In this document: piece by piece, positions 1-6,651 of the stretch
How the letters are laid out: every line of letters begins with the position of its first letter
Position numbering within the stretch: position 1 is the first letter of the stretch
NCBI GenBank assembly: GCA_900551225.1
Contig: URUZ01000272.1
Coordinates: 1-8,215, forward strand
Origin: an uncultured Clostridium sp.
GTDB taxonomy: Bacteria; Bacillota; Clostridia; Lachnospirales; Lachnospiraceae
DNA length: 8,215 nt
Direction: 5' to 3'
Made by a program: the position numbers and the translations under genes
Notes under the pieces: generated by a model
What the model saw: only the letters and a program-made list of their open reading frames with translations
The model's database searches: none
What the model was told of the DNA's origin: nothing

Positions 1-68
1 CCCATACCGTTTAATCATACCATTAAATATCATATAAATCATTAACTTTTTAAAAAATAAAAATATTG

Positions 69-100
69 TTGACAACCCCCTATTCCTGTGGTATTATAAT
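69..100 (+). promoter_or_regulatory. Sigma-A-type promoter of the tRNA-Trp gene
   Basis: A perfect -35 hexamer TTGACA lies at 69-74. TATTAT at 92-97 gives the ideal 17-bp spacing and overlaps a perfect TATAAT at 95-100, which would need a 20-bp spacing. Transcription would start near 104-107, about 20-24 bases before the mature tRNA 5' end. The DNA just upstream (about 40-68) is rich in A and T tracts and could act as an UP element, as is common for stable RNA promoters. The hexamers are seen directly; the start point is inferred. Confidence 0.85.
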
Positions 101-106
101 CGAGCG

Positions 107-123
107 TGTGAAAATACTTCACA
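107..123 (+). other. Small hairpin in the tRNA-Trp leader
   Basis: TGTGAA at 107-112 pairs with TTCACA at 118-123 around a 5-base loop. It sits between the predicted transcription start and the first base of the mature tRNA, ending four bases before the RNase P cleavage site. It may help present the precursor to RNase P, or it may be incidental. Confidence 0.35.
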
Positions 124-127
124 ACAC

Positions 128-198
128 AGGGGAATAGTTCAATGGTAGAGCAGCGGTCTCCAAAACCGTAGATGGGGGTTCGAGCCCCTCTTCCCCTG
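128..198 (+). tRNA. tRNA-Trp, anticodon CCA
   Basis: A full cloverleaf folds by hand. The acceptor stem is AGGGGAA (128-134) with TTCCCCT (191-197). The D stem is GTTC (137-140) with GAGC (148-151). The anticodon stem is 153-157 with 165-169, enclosing a loop whose anticodon CCA lies at 160-162. The T stem is 174-178 with 186-190 around TTCGAGC. The discriminator base is G198, as expected for bacterial tRNA-Trp. The CCA end is not encoded (the next bases are CT), so it must be added by the nucleotidyltransferase. It is a solitary gene with its own promoter and terminator, transcribed convergently with radA. Confidence 0.97.
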
Positions 199-211
199 CT
201 GATAGACAGGT

Positions 212-242
212 CTGTAGCCTTGGAGGGCTGCAGGCTTTTTTT
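212..242 (+). terminator. Rho-independent terminator of tRNA-Trp
   Basis: CTGTAGCC (212-219) pairs with GGCTGCAG (226-233), eight pairs including one G-U, around a 6-base loop. After GC comes a run of seven T at 236-242. It lies 13 bases past the tRNA 3' end. On the opposite strand there is no T run, so it would not terminate radA transcription. Confidence 0.88.
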
Positions 243-385
243 GTATCTGCAACACCGAAATGATCTGTCTGCCTTACCGCTAAAAACACATACTCCTTTC
301 TGCCCACATACCGTATGGCTGCAGAAAACAGCCACACAAAAGATCGTGCAGCTGCCTCTCCAGCAACCTTCATCATTTTCAATCC

Positions 386-1771
386 CTACAACAGCCCAAT
401 GGCCTCCCGCACATTGCTGACCCCAAGCAGTTTAATCCCCTTCACAGGCTTCATCTTATCCAAGCACACCCTGGGCAGGATGCAGCTGGTGAAGCCCAGC
501 TTGGCGGCCTCTGTCACCCGCTGTTCTGCCTGGGAGACGGCGCGGACCTCGCCGGAGAGTCCCACCTCGCCGAATATCAGGGTCCTGGGGTCCACAGGGC
601 GGTCCTTGTAGCTGGAGATCAGGGCCATGACAATGGCCAGATCTAAGGCCGGCTCGCTCATCTTCAGACCGCCTGCTATGTTCACATAGGCGTCAAACCG
701 TCCCATGTCGTAGCGGCAGCGCTTCTCCAGCACCGCCATCAGCAGGTTTACCCGGTTGTAGTCCGTACCTGCCGCCGTGCGCCGCGGCATGCCGAAGCTG
801 GTCTCCGCCACCAGGGCCTGGACCTCCAGAAGTATGGGCCTTGTTCCCTCCAGAGAACAGGCCACCACCGCGCCGGAAGCCTCCTCGGGGCGGCCGCTAA
901 GCATATACTCCGATGGATTCTCCACCTCCACCAGCCCCTGCTCCGCCATCTCGAACACACCGATCTCATTAGTTGAGCCAAAACGGTTCTTCACGCTGCG
1001 CAGAATGCGGTAGGCGGCATTTCTGTCCCCCTCAAAGTAAAGTACCGTGTCCACCATGTGTCCCAGCACTCTGGGGCGTGCCACCACGCCCTCCTTGGTC
1101 ACATGTCCCACCACGAATATGGCGATTCCGCTGGTCTTGGCGATCTGCATAAGCAGCCCTGTGGATTCCCGCACCTGGCTGACACTGCCCGGGGCGGAGC
1201 TGACCTCCTCGTTGTACATGGTCTGAATGGAGTCTATTACCACGATGTCCGGCTTGGAGGTCTCAATCGTCCGCTGAATCCGCTCCAGATTCGTCTCACA
1301 GAGAAACCGCAGATCCCCTGTGACCATCCCGATGCGGTTGGCCCGCATTTTAATCTGCTTTAAAGATTCCTCACCGGATATGTAAAGCACATGCTGGCCC
1401 GCCTCCGCCAGATGACGGCACACCTGAAGCAGCAGGGTGGATTTGCCGATGCCGGGGTCGCCTCCCACCAGCACCAGGGAGCCGGACACAATCCCATCGC
1501 CCAGCACCCGGTCCAGCTCCTTAAAGCCAGTGGTGATCCGGTCCTGCTCGTCCAGATCGATCTCTGATAAAAGGGCCGGCTTTACCGCCTGGGCGGCCGT
1601 GAGGCCTCTTGCCGCCCCGATTCCCGAACCGCCGGAGGACTTGGCCGTCTTGCTCACCGGCTCCTCCACCATAGTGTTCCATGCCTTGCAGGCCGGGCAC
1701 TGTCCCATCCATTTACTGGACTCATGTCCGCAGTCACTGCAGAAAAATGCTGTTGTCTTTGCCTTTGCCAT
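386..1771 (-). CDS. radA: DNA repair ATPase RadA (Sms)
   Basis: RadA is a RecA/DnaB-like ATPase that drives branch migration in homologous recombination and DNA repair. The 461-residue product has the family's usual length. It shows an N-terminal zinc finger (Cys 11, 14, 25, 28), a Walker A motif GGDPGIGKST (103-112), GEES at 133-136, a Walker B strand ending in D180, the RadA signature KNRFG (261-265), and a Lon-protease-like C-terminal domain (about 285-461). The start at 1771 is chosen because AAGGAG lies 9 bases upstream (1781-1786) and residue 1 then begins just before the zinc finger. An in-frame ATG at 1843 would add 24 unrelated residues across a hairpin. Oddity: the usual AGPRxLEHMVD motif reads ARPRVLGHMVD at 231-241. 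In Bacillus, radA follows clpC and precedes disA; here a small gene intervenes and no disA is present. Confidence 0.97.
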   Translation of the reverse strand: MAKAKTTAFFCSDCGHESSKWMGQCPACKAWNTMVEEPVSKTAKSSGGSGIGAARGLTAAQAVKPALLSEIDLDEQDRITTGFKELDRVLGDGIVSGSLVLVGGDPGIGKSTLLLQVCRHLAEAGQHVLYISGEESLKQIKMRANRIGMVTGDLRFLCETNLERIQRTIETSKPDIVVIDSIQTMYNEEVSSAPGSVSQVRESTGLLMQIAKTSGIAIFVVGHVTKEGVVARPRVLGHMVDTVLYFEGDRNAAYRILRSVKNRFGSTNEIGVFEMAEQGLVEVENPSEYMLSGRPEEASGAVVACSLEGTRPILLEVQALVAETSFGMPRRTAAGTDYNRVNLLMAVLEKRCRYDMGRFDAYVNIAGGLKMSEPALDLAIVMALISSYKDRPVDPRTLIFGEVGLSGEVRAVSQAEQRVTEAAKLGFTSCILPRVCLDKMKPVKGIKLLGVSNVREAIGLL

Positions 1772-1780
1772 GCTGTTTCT

Positions 1781-1786
1781 CTCCTT
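1781..1786 (-). promoter_or_regulatory. Ribosome binding site fixing the radA start
   Basis: On the - strand this reads AAGGAG, followed by 9 bases and then ATG at 1771. It makes the ATG at 1843, which would extend the protein by 24 residues, unlikely as the start. Confidence 0.85.
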
Positions 1787-1803
1787 GTTCTGCAACGGTA
1801 AAT

Positions 1804-1835
1804 CAAAGGCCGGAACCAACCCGTTCCGGCCTTTG
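1804..1835 (-). terminator. Perfect 13-bp hairpin between the 138-residue gene and radA, probable terminator or attenuator
   Basis: CAAAGGCCGGAAC (1804-1816) pairs perfectly with GTTCCGGCCTTTG (1823-1835) around a 6-base loop. Read on the - strand it lies 31 bases after the stop of the 138-residue gene and 17 bases before the radA ribosome binding site. The 3' arm ends TTTG and is followed by ATTT, so the U tract is weak and broken. It probably ends most transcripts of the upstream gene while allowing some read-through into radA. A smaller stem, CAAAGC with GCTTTG (1841-1856), lies just before it in the same direction. Confidence 0.7.
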
Positions 1836-1865
1836 CCTGTCAAAGCGTCTGCTTTGGTTTCTTTA

Positions 1866-2282
1866 TTACTGTCTCTTAACTGCGCAGACCTTTACGGCTT
1901 TACCGTCCTCCAGCTCCACGCTAACACTTAATTTGCCGCTCATATTCGTTGCCATGCTGCCCACGGCCACATCATCCACATAGACTTCATAATCAGTGTC
2001 ATCCTCCAGCTGCACAGTGATCTGTGCGTCCCGGCTGCCCTCGACCATGAATTCCACTGCTGTGTCCGTCACCTTAAAATGCTCTGCCGCCGTACCCGGA
2101 ACCGACTCGTATACAAACATGTCGTTGCGCTCCAGCTTGGTAATCTCGTTGTAGGTCTTAACTTTATACAAATCCCCCTGATATTCAAAATCCGCTTTCT
2201 TGGATTTTGTATCCAACTGGTAGTTGCCAAAACTGATGGTCCCATCCTGCTCTGTACGGATTAATTCTTCAATGACCGGCAT
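1866..2282 (-). CDS. Conserved hypothetical beta-rich protein (often labelled 'endosialidase')
   Basis: This is a 138-residue soluble protein of unknown function. I see no signal peptide, membrane segment or catalytic motif. It is rich in alternating hydrophobic/charged strands and in acidic residues (for example QLEDDTDYEVYVDD at about 91-104), suggesting one or two small beta-sandwich domains. From memory, close homologues in Lachnospiraceae carry the label 'endosialidase'. Nothing in this sequence supports an enzyme, and 138 residues is far too short for a phage endosialidase, so I do not adopt that function. AGGAGG lies 9 bases before the ATG (2292-2297). The gene sits between clpC and radA, has its own likely promoter, and is followed by a strong hairpin, so it is probably expressed as a short unit. 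Confidence 0.85.
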   Translation of the reverse strand: MPVIEELIRTEQDGTISFGNYQLDTKSKKADFEYQGDLYKVKTYNEITKLERNDMFVYESVPGTAAEHFKVTDTAVEFMVEGSRDAQITVQLEDDTDYEVYVDDVAVGSMATNMSGKLSVSVELEDGKAVKVCAVKRQ

Positions 2283-2332
2283 CTTTCTTATCCTCCTGCT
2301 ATTGTACTTAGATAACCTTTACTGCTCTTAAA

Positions 2333-2361
2333 ATTATACACCAATAAAAGCAGATTGGCCA
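2333..2361 (-). promoter_or_regulatory. Likely promoter of the 138-residue gene
   Basis: On the - strand a perfect TATAAT (2333-2338) lies 17 bp after TGGCCA (2356-2361), which matches 4 of 6 bases of the -35 consensus. The start point would be near 2326, about 43 bases before the ATG. This lies in the 115-base gap after clpC, where I find no convincing clpC terminator, so read-through from clpC may also contribute. Confidence 0.55.
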
Positions 2362-2397
2362 GCACAACTTTGCGCCGCCTTATAAATCTTTCTTCCC

Positions 2398-4902
2398 CTA
2401 AACAGTTGCCTTCTCTTTTTCTTTCGGTTTAGCGGCGGTCTTGGCGCGGCTTCTGGCTGCCCTGATGGCAAATGTCAGCCCCTCCGCTCCCTTACCGGCC
2501 TCCACCTTTGAACCCGCCTTGATCCTGCCTTCCAGAATGGCCTCCGCCATCTTGTCTTCCAGCAGGCTCTGGATGGTGCGGCGCAGCGGCCTGGCTCCGT
2601 ACTTCGCGTCATATCCCTTGTCAATCAGGAAGGTCTTGGCCTCATCGCTGACAGTCAGGCTGATGCCAAGCTGCTCCTTGGCCCGCTTCTCGATTCCCCG
2701 CAGCATGATGTCCACAATACCCTTCATGTGATCCTTGCTCAGCTGGTGGAACACGATAATCTCATCAATACGGTTTAAGAATTCCGGCTTAAAGAGGCGT
2801 TTAACCTCCTCCATCACACGGTCCTTCATGAACTTGTAGTCAGCCTTGGCATCGCTTGCCACGCCGAAGCCCAGCTTCTTGGGCGAGATGATATTCTCTG
2901 CCCCGGCGTTGGAGGTCATGATAATAATGGTATTCTTAAAGTCGATCTTCCGGCCCTGGGCGTCCGTGATATGTCCGTCGTCCAGCACCTGCAGCAGGAT
3001 GTTAAACACATCCGGGTGGGCTTTCTCAATCTCATCGAACAGGATCACCGAATAGGGATTGCGGCGCACCTTCTCGCTGAGCTGGCCGCCCTCGTCATAG
3101 CCCACATATCCCGGCGGTGATCCGATCATCTTGGAAACGCTGTGTTTCTCCATATACTCCGACATGTCAACCCGGATGAGAGCGCTCTCCGTACCGAACA
3201 TGGCCTCTGACAGCGCCTTGGACAGCTCCGTCTTGCCCACGCCCGTGGGGCCCAGGAAGAGGAAGGAACCGATGGGGCGTTTGGGGTCCTTAAGGCCCAC
3301 CCGGCCTCTGCGGATAGCCTTGGAAATGGCGATCACCGCCTCCTCCTGGCCTACCACCCGCTGATGGAGAATGGATTCCAGGTTTCTGAGCCGCATGGAC
3401 TCCTCCTCAGCCAGCTTCTGCACCGGTATCTTGGTCCAGCCGGACACCACGCCGGCAATTTCATTCTCATCCACAACCAGAGGCTGGGTATCCCGCTCCT
3501 CCTGCCATTTATTCTGGATCTGTGTGATCCTGTCCCGCAGCTTCTGCTGCTTCTTTTTGATCACGCCAGCCTTCTCGTAGGCCTCGTTCTTGATGGCTGT
3601 CTCCTTCTCCTCCTCCAGCCCGTCGATCTGCGCTTCCAGCTGGCGGATCTTCTCCGGCTTGGTGTAGCCCAGCAGGCGGACTCTGGAGGAGGATTCATCG
3701 ATCAGGTCAATGGCCTTATCCGGAAGGAAACGGTCGTTGATATAGCGGCTGGACAGCTTCACCGCCGCCGCCAGAGCCTCATCGGTGATCTTCACCTTGT
3801 GGTGCTCCTCATAACGGCTGCGCAGCCCCTTTAAAATAGCCAGTGACTCCTCCTCCGTAGGCTCCTCCACTGTCACCGGCTGGAAACGCCGCTCAAGTGC
3901 GGAATCCTTCTCAATATATTTGCGGTACTCGTTGATGGTGGTGGCTCCGATTAACTGAAGCTCCCCCCTGGCCAGGGACGGCTTTAAAATGTTGGAGGCA
4001 TCCAGCGCGCCCTCCGCCCCGCCGGCGCCGATGATGGTGTGGATCTCATCGATAAACAGCAGCACATCCCCTGCCTCGATGACCTCGGCGATCACCTTCT
4101 TGATGCGCTCCTCAAACTCTCCGCGGTACTTGGAGCCGGCCACCATGCCGGATAAGTCCAACGTTACCACCCGCTTATCAGCAATGGTCTCCGGCACGTC
4201 GCCGGAAACGATCATCTGGGCCAGTCCCTCCACAACGGCGGTCTTACCCACTCCCGGCTCCCCGATCAGGCAGGGGTTGTTCTTGGTTCTGCGGCTTAAG
4301 ATCTGCACCAGCCGCTGGATCTCAGACTCACGGCCGATCACCGGGTCCAGCCTGCCCTCCTGGGCCATCTTGGTCAGGTTGCGGCTGTAGTCGTCCAGCG
4401 TTGGGGTGGAATTGCTCTTCCTGCCCCCTTTGCCGCCCTGCAGTTCCTCCTTAATAGAGGGGGCGTCCTCGCCCATGGCGGACAGCAGATCAATATAGAG
4501 CTTCTGCACATTGACGCCCATGGTGTTCAGCAGGCGGCTTGCAACACAGTCATTTTCCCTTAATATGGAAATTAAAATGTGTTCTGTGCCAATCTGGTTG
4601 GCCTTAAATCTGACCGCCTCCCTGTAGCTGTTGTCAATGACCCGCCGCGCCCTTGGGGTGTAAGCGGTCTGATCCGCAGTCTGCAGTGTGGGGTTGGGTG
4701 CTATCAGCTGGCTTACAAGTTCAATCACCCGCCGCTCCTCCACGCCGTTTCCTTCCAGAACCTTGGCTGCCACCCCGGTTCCCTCTTTTAACAAGCCAAT
4801 CAGCAGATGCTCTGTGCCAACATAACCGTGGTTCAGGCTCTCCGCCGCGCTCACGGCCTGTGTCAGCGCCTCCTTGGCTTGTGGTGTATATCGTTCTAAC
4901 AT
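2398..4902 (-). CDS. clpC: Clp/Hsp100 AAA+ unfoldase ClpC
   Basis: ClpC is the hexameric ATPase that unfolds proteins and threads them into the ClpP peptidase. The 834-residue product is full length (Bacillus ClpC is about 810). It has two N-terminal Clp repeats (about 1-145), each with a GTEH motif (29-32 and 105-108). It has a first AAA+ domain with Walker A GEPGVGKT (214-221), Walker B LLFIDE (281-286) and paired arginines 338-339. A coiled-coil M domain follows (about 412-475). The second AAA+ domain has Walker A GPTGVGKT (551-558), Walker B VILFDE (619-624), and sensor-2 GARPLRR (769-775). The loop KKLGFG (676-680) matches the ClpP-binding tripeptide, so it should work with ClpP. E31 and E107 correspond to the Bacillus glutamates that dock phospho-arginine. 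The tail (about 815-834) is Lys/Ala-rich. AAGGAGGT lies 9 bases before the ATG. It is the last gene of the gntR-mcsA-mcsB-clpC operon. Confidence 0.98.
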   Translation of the reverse strand: MLERYTPQAKEALTQAVSAAESLNHGYVGTEHLLIGLLKEGTGVAAKVLEGNGVEERRVIELVSQLIAPNPTLQTADQTAYTPRARRVIDNSYREAVRFKANQIGTEHILISILRENDCVASRLLNTMGVNVQKLYIDLLSAMGEDAPSIKEELQGGKGGRKSNSTPTLDDYSRNLTKMAQEGRLDPVIGRESEIQRLVQILSRRTKNNPCLIGEPGVGKTAVVEGLAQMIVSGDVPETIADKRVVTLDLSGMVAGSKYRGEFEERIKKVIAEVIEAGDVLLFIDEIHTIIGAGGAEGALDASNILKPSLARGELQLIGATTINEYRKYIEKDSALERRFQPVTVEEPTEEESLAILKGLRSRYEEHHKVKITDEALAAAVKLSSRYINDRFLPDKAIDLIDESSSRVRLLGYTKPEKIRQLEAQIDGLEEEKETAIKNEAYEKAGVIKKKQQKLRDRITQIQNKWQEERDTQPLVVDENEIAGVVSGWTKIPVQKLAEEESMRLRNLESILHQRVVGQEEAVIAISKAIRRGRVGLKDPKRPIGSFLFLGPTGVGKTELSKALSEAMFGTESALIRVDMSEYMEKHSVSKMIGSPPGYVGYDEGGQLSEKVRRNPYSVILFDEIEKAHPDVFNILLQVLDDGHITDAQGRKIDFKNTIIIMTSNAGAENIISPKKLGFGVASDAKADYKFMKDRVMEEVKRLFKPEFLNRIDEIIVFHQLSKDHMKGIVDIMLRGIEKRAKEQLGISLTVSDEAKTFLIDKGYDAKYGARPLRRTIQSLLEDKMAEAILEGRIKAGSKVEAGKGAEGLTFAIRAARSRAKTAAKPKEKEKATV

Positions 4903-4932
4903 GTTGTCTTTACCTCCTTGTTACGAGCATTT

Positions 4933-4968
4933 AGAGACCGTACTTTGGTCTCTTACGTGCGATATCGC
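4933..4968 (-). other. Two adjacent dyads in the mcsB-clpC gap
   Basis: The 71-base gap between mcsB and clpC holds a perfect 10-bp palindrome GCGATATCGC (4959-4968) and a 7-bp hairpin, AGAGACC (4933-4939) with GGTCTCT (4947-4953), around a 7-base loop. There is no T run, so it is not a standard terminator. It lies just before the clpC ribosome binding site (4912-4919). It could be an RNA-processing or stability element, an attenuator, or a protein-binding site. Confidence 0.4.
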
Positions 4969-4973
4969 CTGTC

Positions 4974-6014
4974 TTACTTCAACACAATCTCCGGCAGACG
5001 TTCCCGGATATATGCGGCCCTGGCCTGGTCCAGATCTTCTTTTCCAAGAGGCCTGTCAGCAGTCAGCCGCAGATTGGCAGGTTTGATGCCAATCATCAAA
5101 CTGTATATTGAGCAGGGTTTCGTGAATTCCAGCAGCCCGTCGCCCTCGCCCTCCATCAGCTGTGACAGGAAGATCCTGGCATCCTTCTCGGAAATCTTCC
5201 TGGCGTATCTCAACACGCCGTAGGACTTGTATGCCTCGTCCTCCTGTTCCAGCCGCTGGGAACTCAGGGATGCGTTCCTGACCCGGATCTCCTGGTTGTT
5301 CAGCTGGGCAGCAGCTTTTGTCACCAGATCGATGATCTCCCGCTCCGACTGCCCCAGGGTCCTCTGGTTGGATACCTCATAGAGACAGCCATAATTGTCG
5401 CTTCCCTCGCCGTACAGGCCGCGGATCGCGGTACCAAAGCGGCTCATGTCCGCCACAATACTCTGAAACTTCTTCACCTGGGACAGCGCCGGCAGGTGGA
5501 GAATGGCGCAGGCCCGCAGCCCTGTGCCCACATTAGTGGGGAAGGACGTCAGATAACCATACTTGTCGTCAAATGCGTAGGAAAACCGCTCGTTGACATA
5601 GTCGTCCATCTGATCCGCCCTGGCCCACAGTTCATCCAGGTGAAGCCCCGGTGACAGAAGCTGCAGGCGGATGTGGTCGTCACCCCCCAGGATCAGGCTG
5701 GAGGCCTCGTCCGCAGACATCATCAGCCCAGCCGGCTCCCTCTTGCTCACTGTGGCGGAATTCAGGATTCTCCGCTCTCTCAGCGCCATGCGCTCCAGCT
5801 CTTTTATATCATTTAATTCCCTGTAGCTGTACTCCCGGCCGTCCAGTCCGCCGATCTGTTCCAGACCTTCCCTGAGGCGGGTCAGCATTTCCCCGCAATC
5901 TTCCTGATTCATCTTGGAGGGAAATGCATACTCATCCCAGTTCCTGGCCAGCCGGACACGGCTATATACCACATTGGAGCCGTTACAGTCTGTCTGTTCA
6001 AACCATTTACTCAT
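4974..6014 (-). CDS. mcsB: Protein arginine kinase McsB (phosphagen-kinase family), with unusual active-site residues
   Basis: McsB phosphorylates arginine side chains, marking proteins for ClpC-ClpP. The 346-residue product is slightly shorter than Bacillus McsB (about 363). The phosphagen-kinase fold is recognisable from SRVRLARN (18-25), HIRLQ (114-118), PTNVGTGLRA (159-168), RGLYGEG (198-204) and SNQRTLG (215-221). Several normally fixed positions differ. The NEEDH catalytic loop reads GGDDH (110-114). The CPTN active-site cysteine is Phe158. The C-terminal RDxxRA regulatory motif reads LDQARA (328-333). The frame is intact, so this is not a decayed gene in the ordinary sense. Its ATG overlaps the mcsA stop codon by 8 bases (6007-6014), implying translational coupling. 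A GA-rich Shine-Dalgarno region precedes it. Family assignment is firm; full kinase activity is uncertain. Confidence 0.94.
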   Translation of the reverse strand: MSKWFEQTDCNGSNVVYSRVRLARNWDEYAFPSKMNQEDCGEMLTRLREGLEQIGGLDGREYSYRELNDIKELERMALRERRILNSATVSKREPAGLMMSADEASSLILGGDDHIRLQLLSPGLHLDELWARADQMDDYVNERFSYAFDDKYGYLTSFPTNVGTGLRACAILHLPALSQVKKFQSIVADMSRFGTAIRGLYGEGSDNYGCLYEVSNQRTLGQSEREIIDLVTKAAAQLNNQEIRVRNASLSSQRLEQEDEAYKSYGVLRYARKISEKDARIFLSQLMEGEGDGLLEFTKPCSIYSLMIGIKPANLRLTADRPLGKEDLDQARAAYIRERLPEIVLK

Positions 6015-6603
6015 GCTCCTCTTTCCTCTCTTTCAGCGCCCTGATCTGGTCCCTGTAGTGGGCGGCCTGCTCATATTCCTCGCTGCGCACCGCCTCTTTC
6101 ATCCTGGCAGTCAGCGTGATGATCTGGTCCTCTGCGCCCGCCCCGCCGTCTGCGCCGCTGTCGGTACTGCCAACGGGCCTGCCCTGGGATATACCGGCCT
6201 CCTGGCGCTCCCGCTCGAATTTGCTCTGGAACTTGGGCCGTTTGCCCTTGTGGCTCTCGCTGCCCTGAAGCTGCTTCATCTTGTCACTGATAAACAGGTC
6301 GAACACACCATAGCAGTCGGGACAGCCAAACCGGCTGTTCTCCACAAAATCTTCAAAACTGGTGCCGCAGGTGGGGCAGACCACCCTGGCCCTCTCGTCT
6401 GTTTCTTCCTCGTAATCCTCTATCCCAAGAAGCCCTGAGAGAAGTTTCCCCAGGGGGAATTCTCCGTCCAGTATGGCAGTGTACTGCCCCAGGTCCATTT
6501 CCCTGGCACAGTGGGAGCAGAGGTTGTGCTCTGTCTTGGTTCCATTGATAATCTCCGTGTATTTAATATTAGCTTCCCGGATCTTACATTTTTCACATAG
6601 CAT
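6007..6603 (-). CDS. mcsA: McsA, zinc-finger activator of McsB
   Basis: McsA binds and activates the McsB kinase and takes part in ClpC control. The 198-residue product has four CxxC pairs forming two zinc sites: Cys 3/6 with 29/32, and Cys 76/79 with 94/97. The C-terminal UVR motif (about 161-195, with EEYEQAAHYRDQI) resembles the UvrB-UvrC contact helix. Such proteins are often annotated only as 'UvrB/UvrC motif-containing'. Between zinc site two and the UVR motif lies a low-complexity linker (about 112-158) rich in Gly, Ser and charged residues. The start is fixed by GGAGG (6610-6614), 6 bases before the ATG. The gene begins 48 bases after gntR with no promoter visible between them, and overlaps mcsB by 8 bases. 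Confidence 0.96.
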   Translation of the reverse strand: MLCEKCKIREANIKYTEIINGTKTEHNLCSHCAREMDLGQYTAILDGEFPLGKLLSGLLGIEDYEEETDERARVVCPTCGTSFEDFVENSRFGCPDCYGVFDLFISDKMKQLQGSESHKGKRPKFQSKFERERQEAGISQGRPVGSTDSGADGGAGAEDQIITLTARMKEAVRSEEYEQAAHYRDQIRALKERKEEHE

Positions 6604-6651
6604 ATGAATCCTCCATCCTTTTTACAGGTGCTGCTGCCCCATGGCTTCGCT

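Noticed and set aside
119..382. An 87-codon open frame on the - strand after radA
   Set aside because: Its last third is the reverse complement of tRNA-Trp and the frame crosses the tRNA terminator. Such antisense-tRNA translations are a known artefact. A weak GGGATTG lies before its ATG, but the sequence has no recognisable domain.
243..385. A radA terminator in the radA to tRNA gap
   Set aside because: TGGCTG pairs with CAGCCA around a T-rich loop, but the stem is only 6 bp and no T run follows on the - strand.
1772..1843. A 24-residue N-terminal extension of RadA from an upstream ATG
   Set aside because: It would be encoded across the perfect 13-bp hairpin, lacks its own ribosome binding site, and the ATG at 1771 has AAGGAG at proper spacing and gives the standard RadA N-terminus.
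1437..1931. A 164-codon + strand open frame opposite radA
   Set aside because: It is the antisense shadow of radA and of the following intergenic region. The - strand frame has complete RadA motifs. Long antisense frames are expected in GC-rich coding DNA.
2340..2397. A terminator for clpC
   Set aside because: The region has a short GC-rich imperfect stem (GGCGCA with TTGTGC-like pairing) but the loop would be too small and the T-rich part is displaced. I could not fold a convincing terminator.
5914..6438. A 174-codon + strand open frame opposite mcsA/mcsB
   Set aside because: It overlaps mcsA and the start of mcsB, both supported by motifs, ribosome binding sites and coupling. The leucine-rich translation is the usual antisense pattern.
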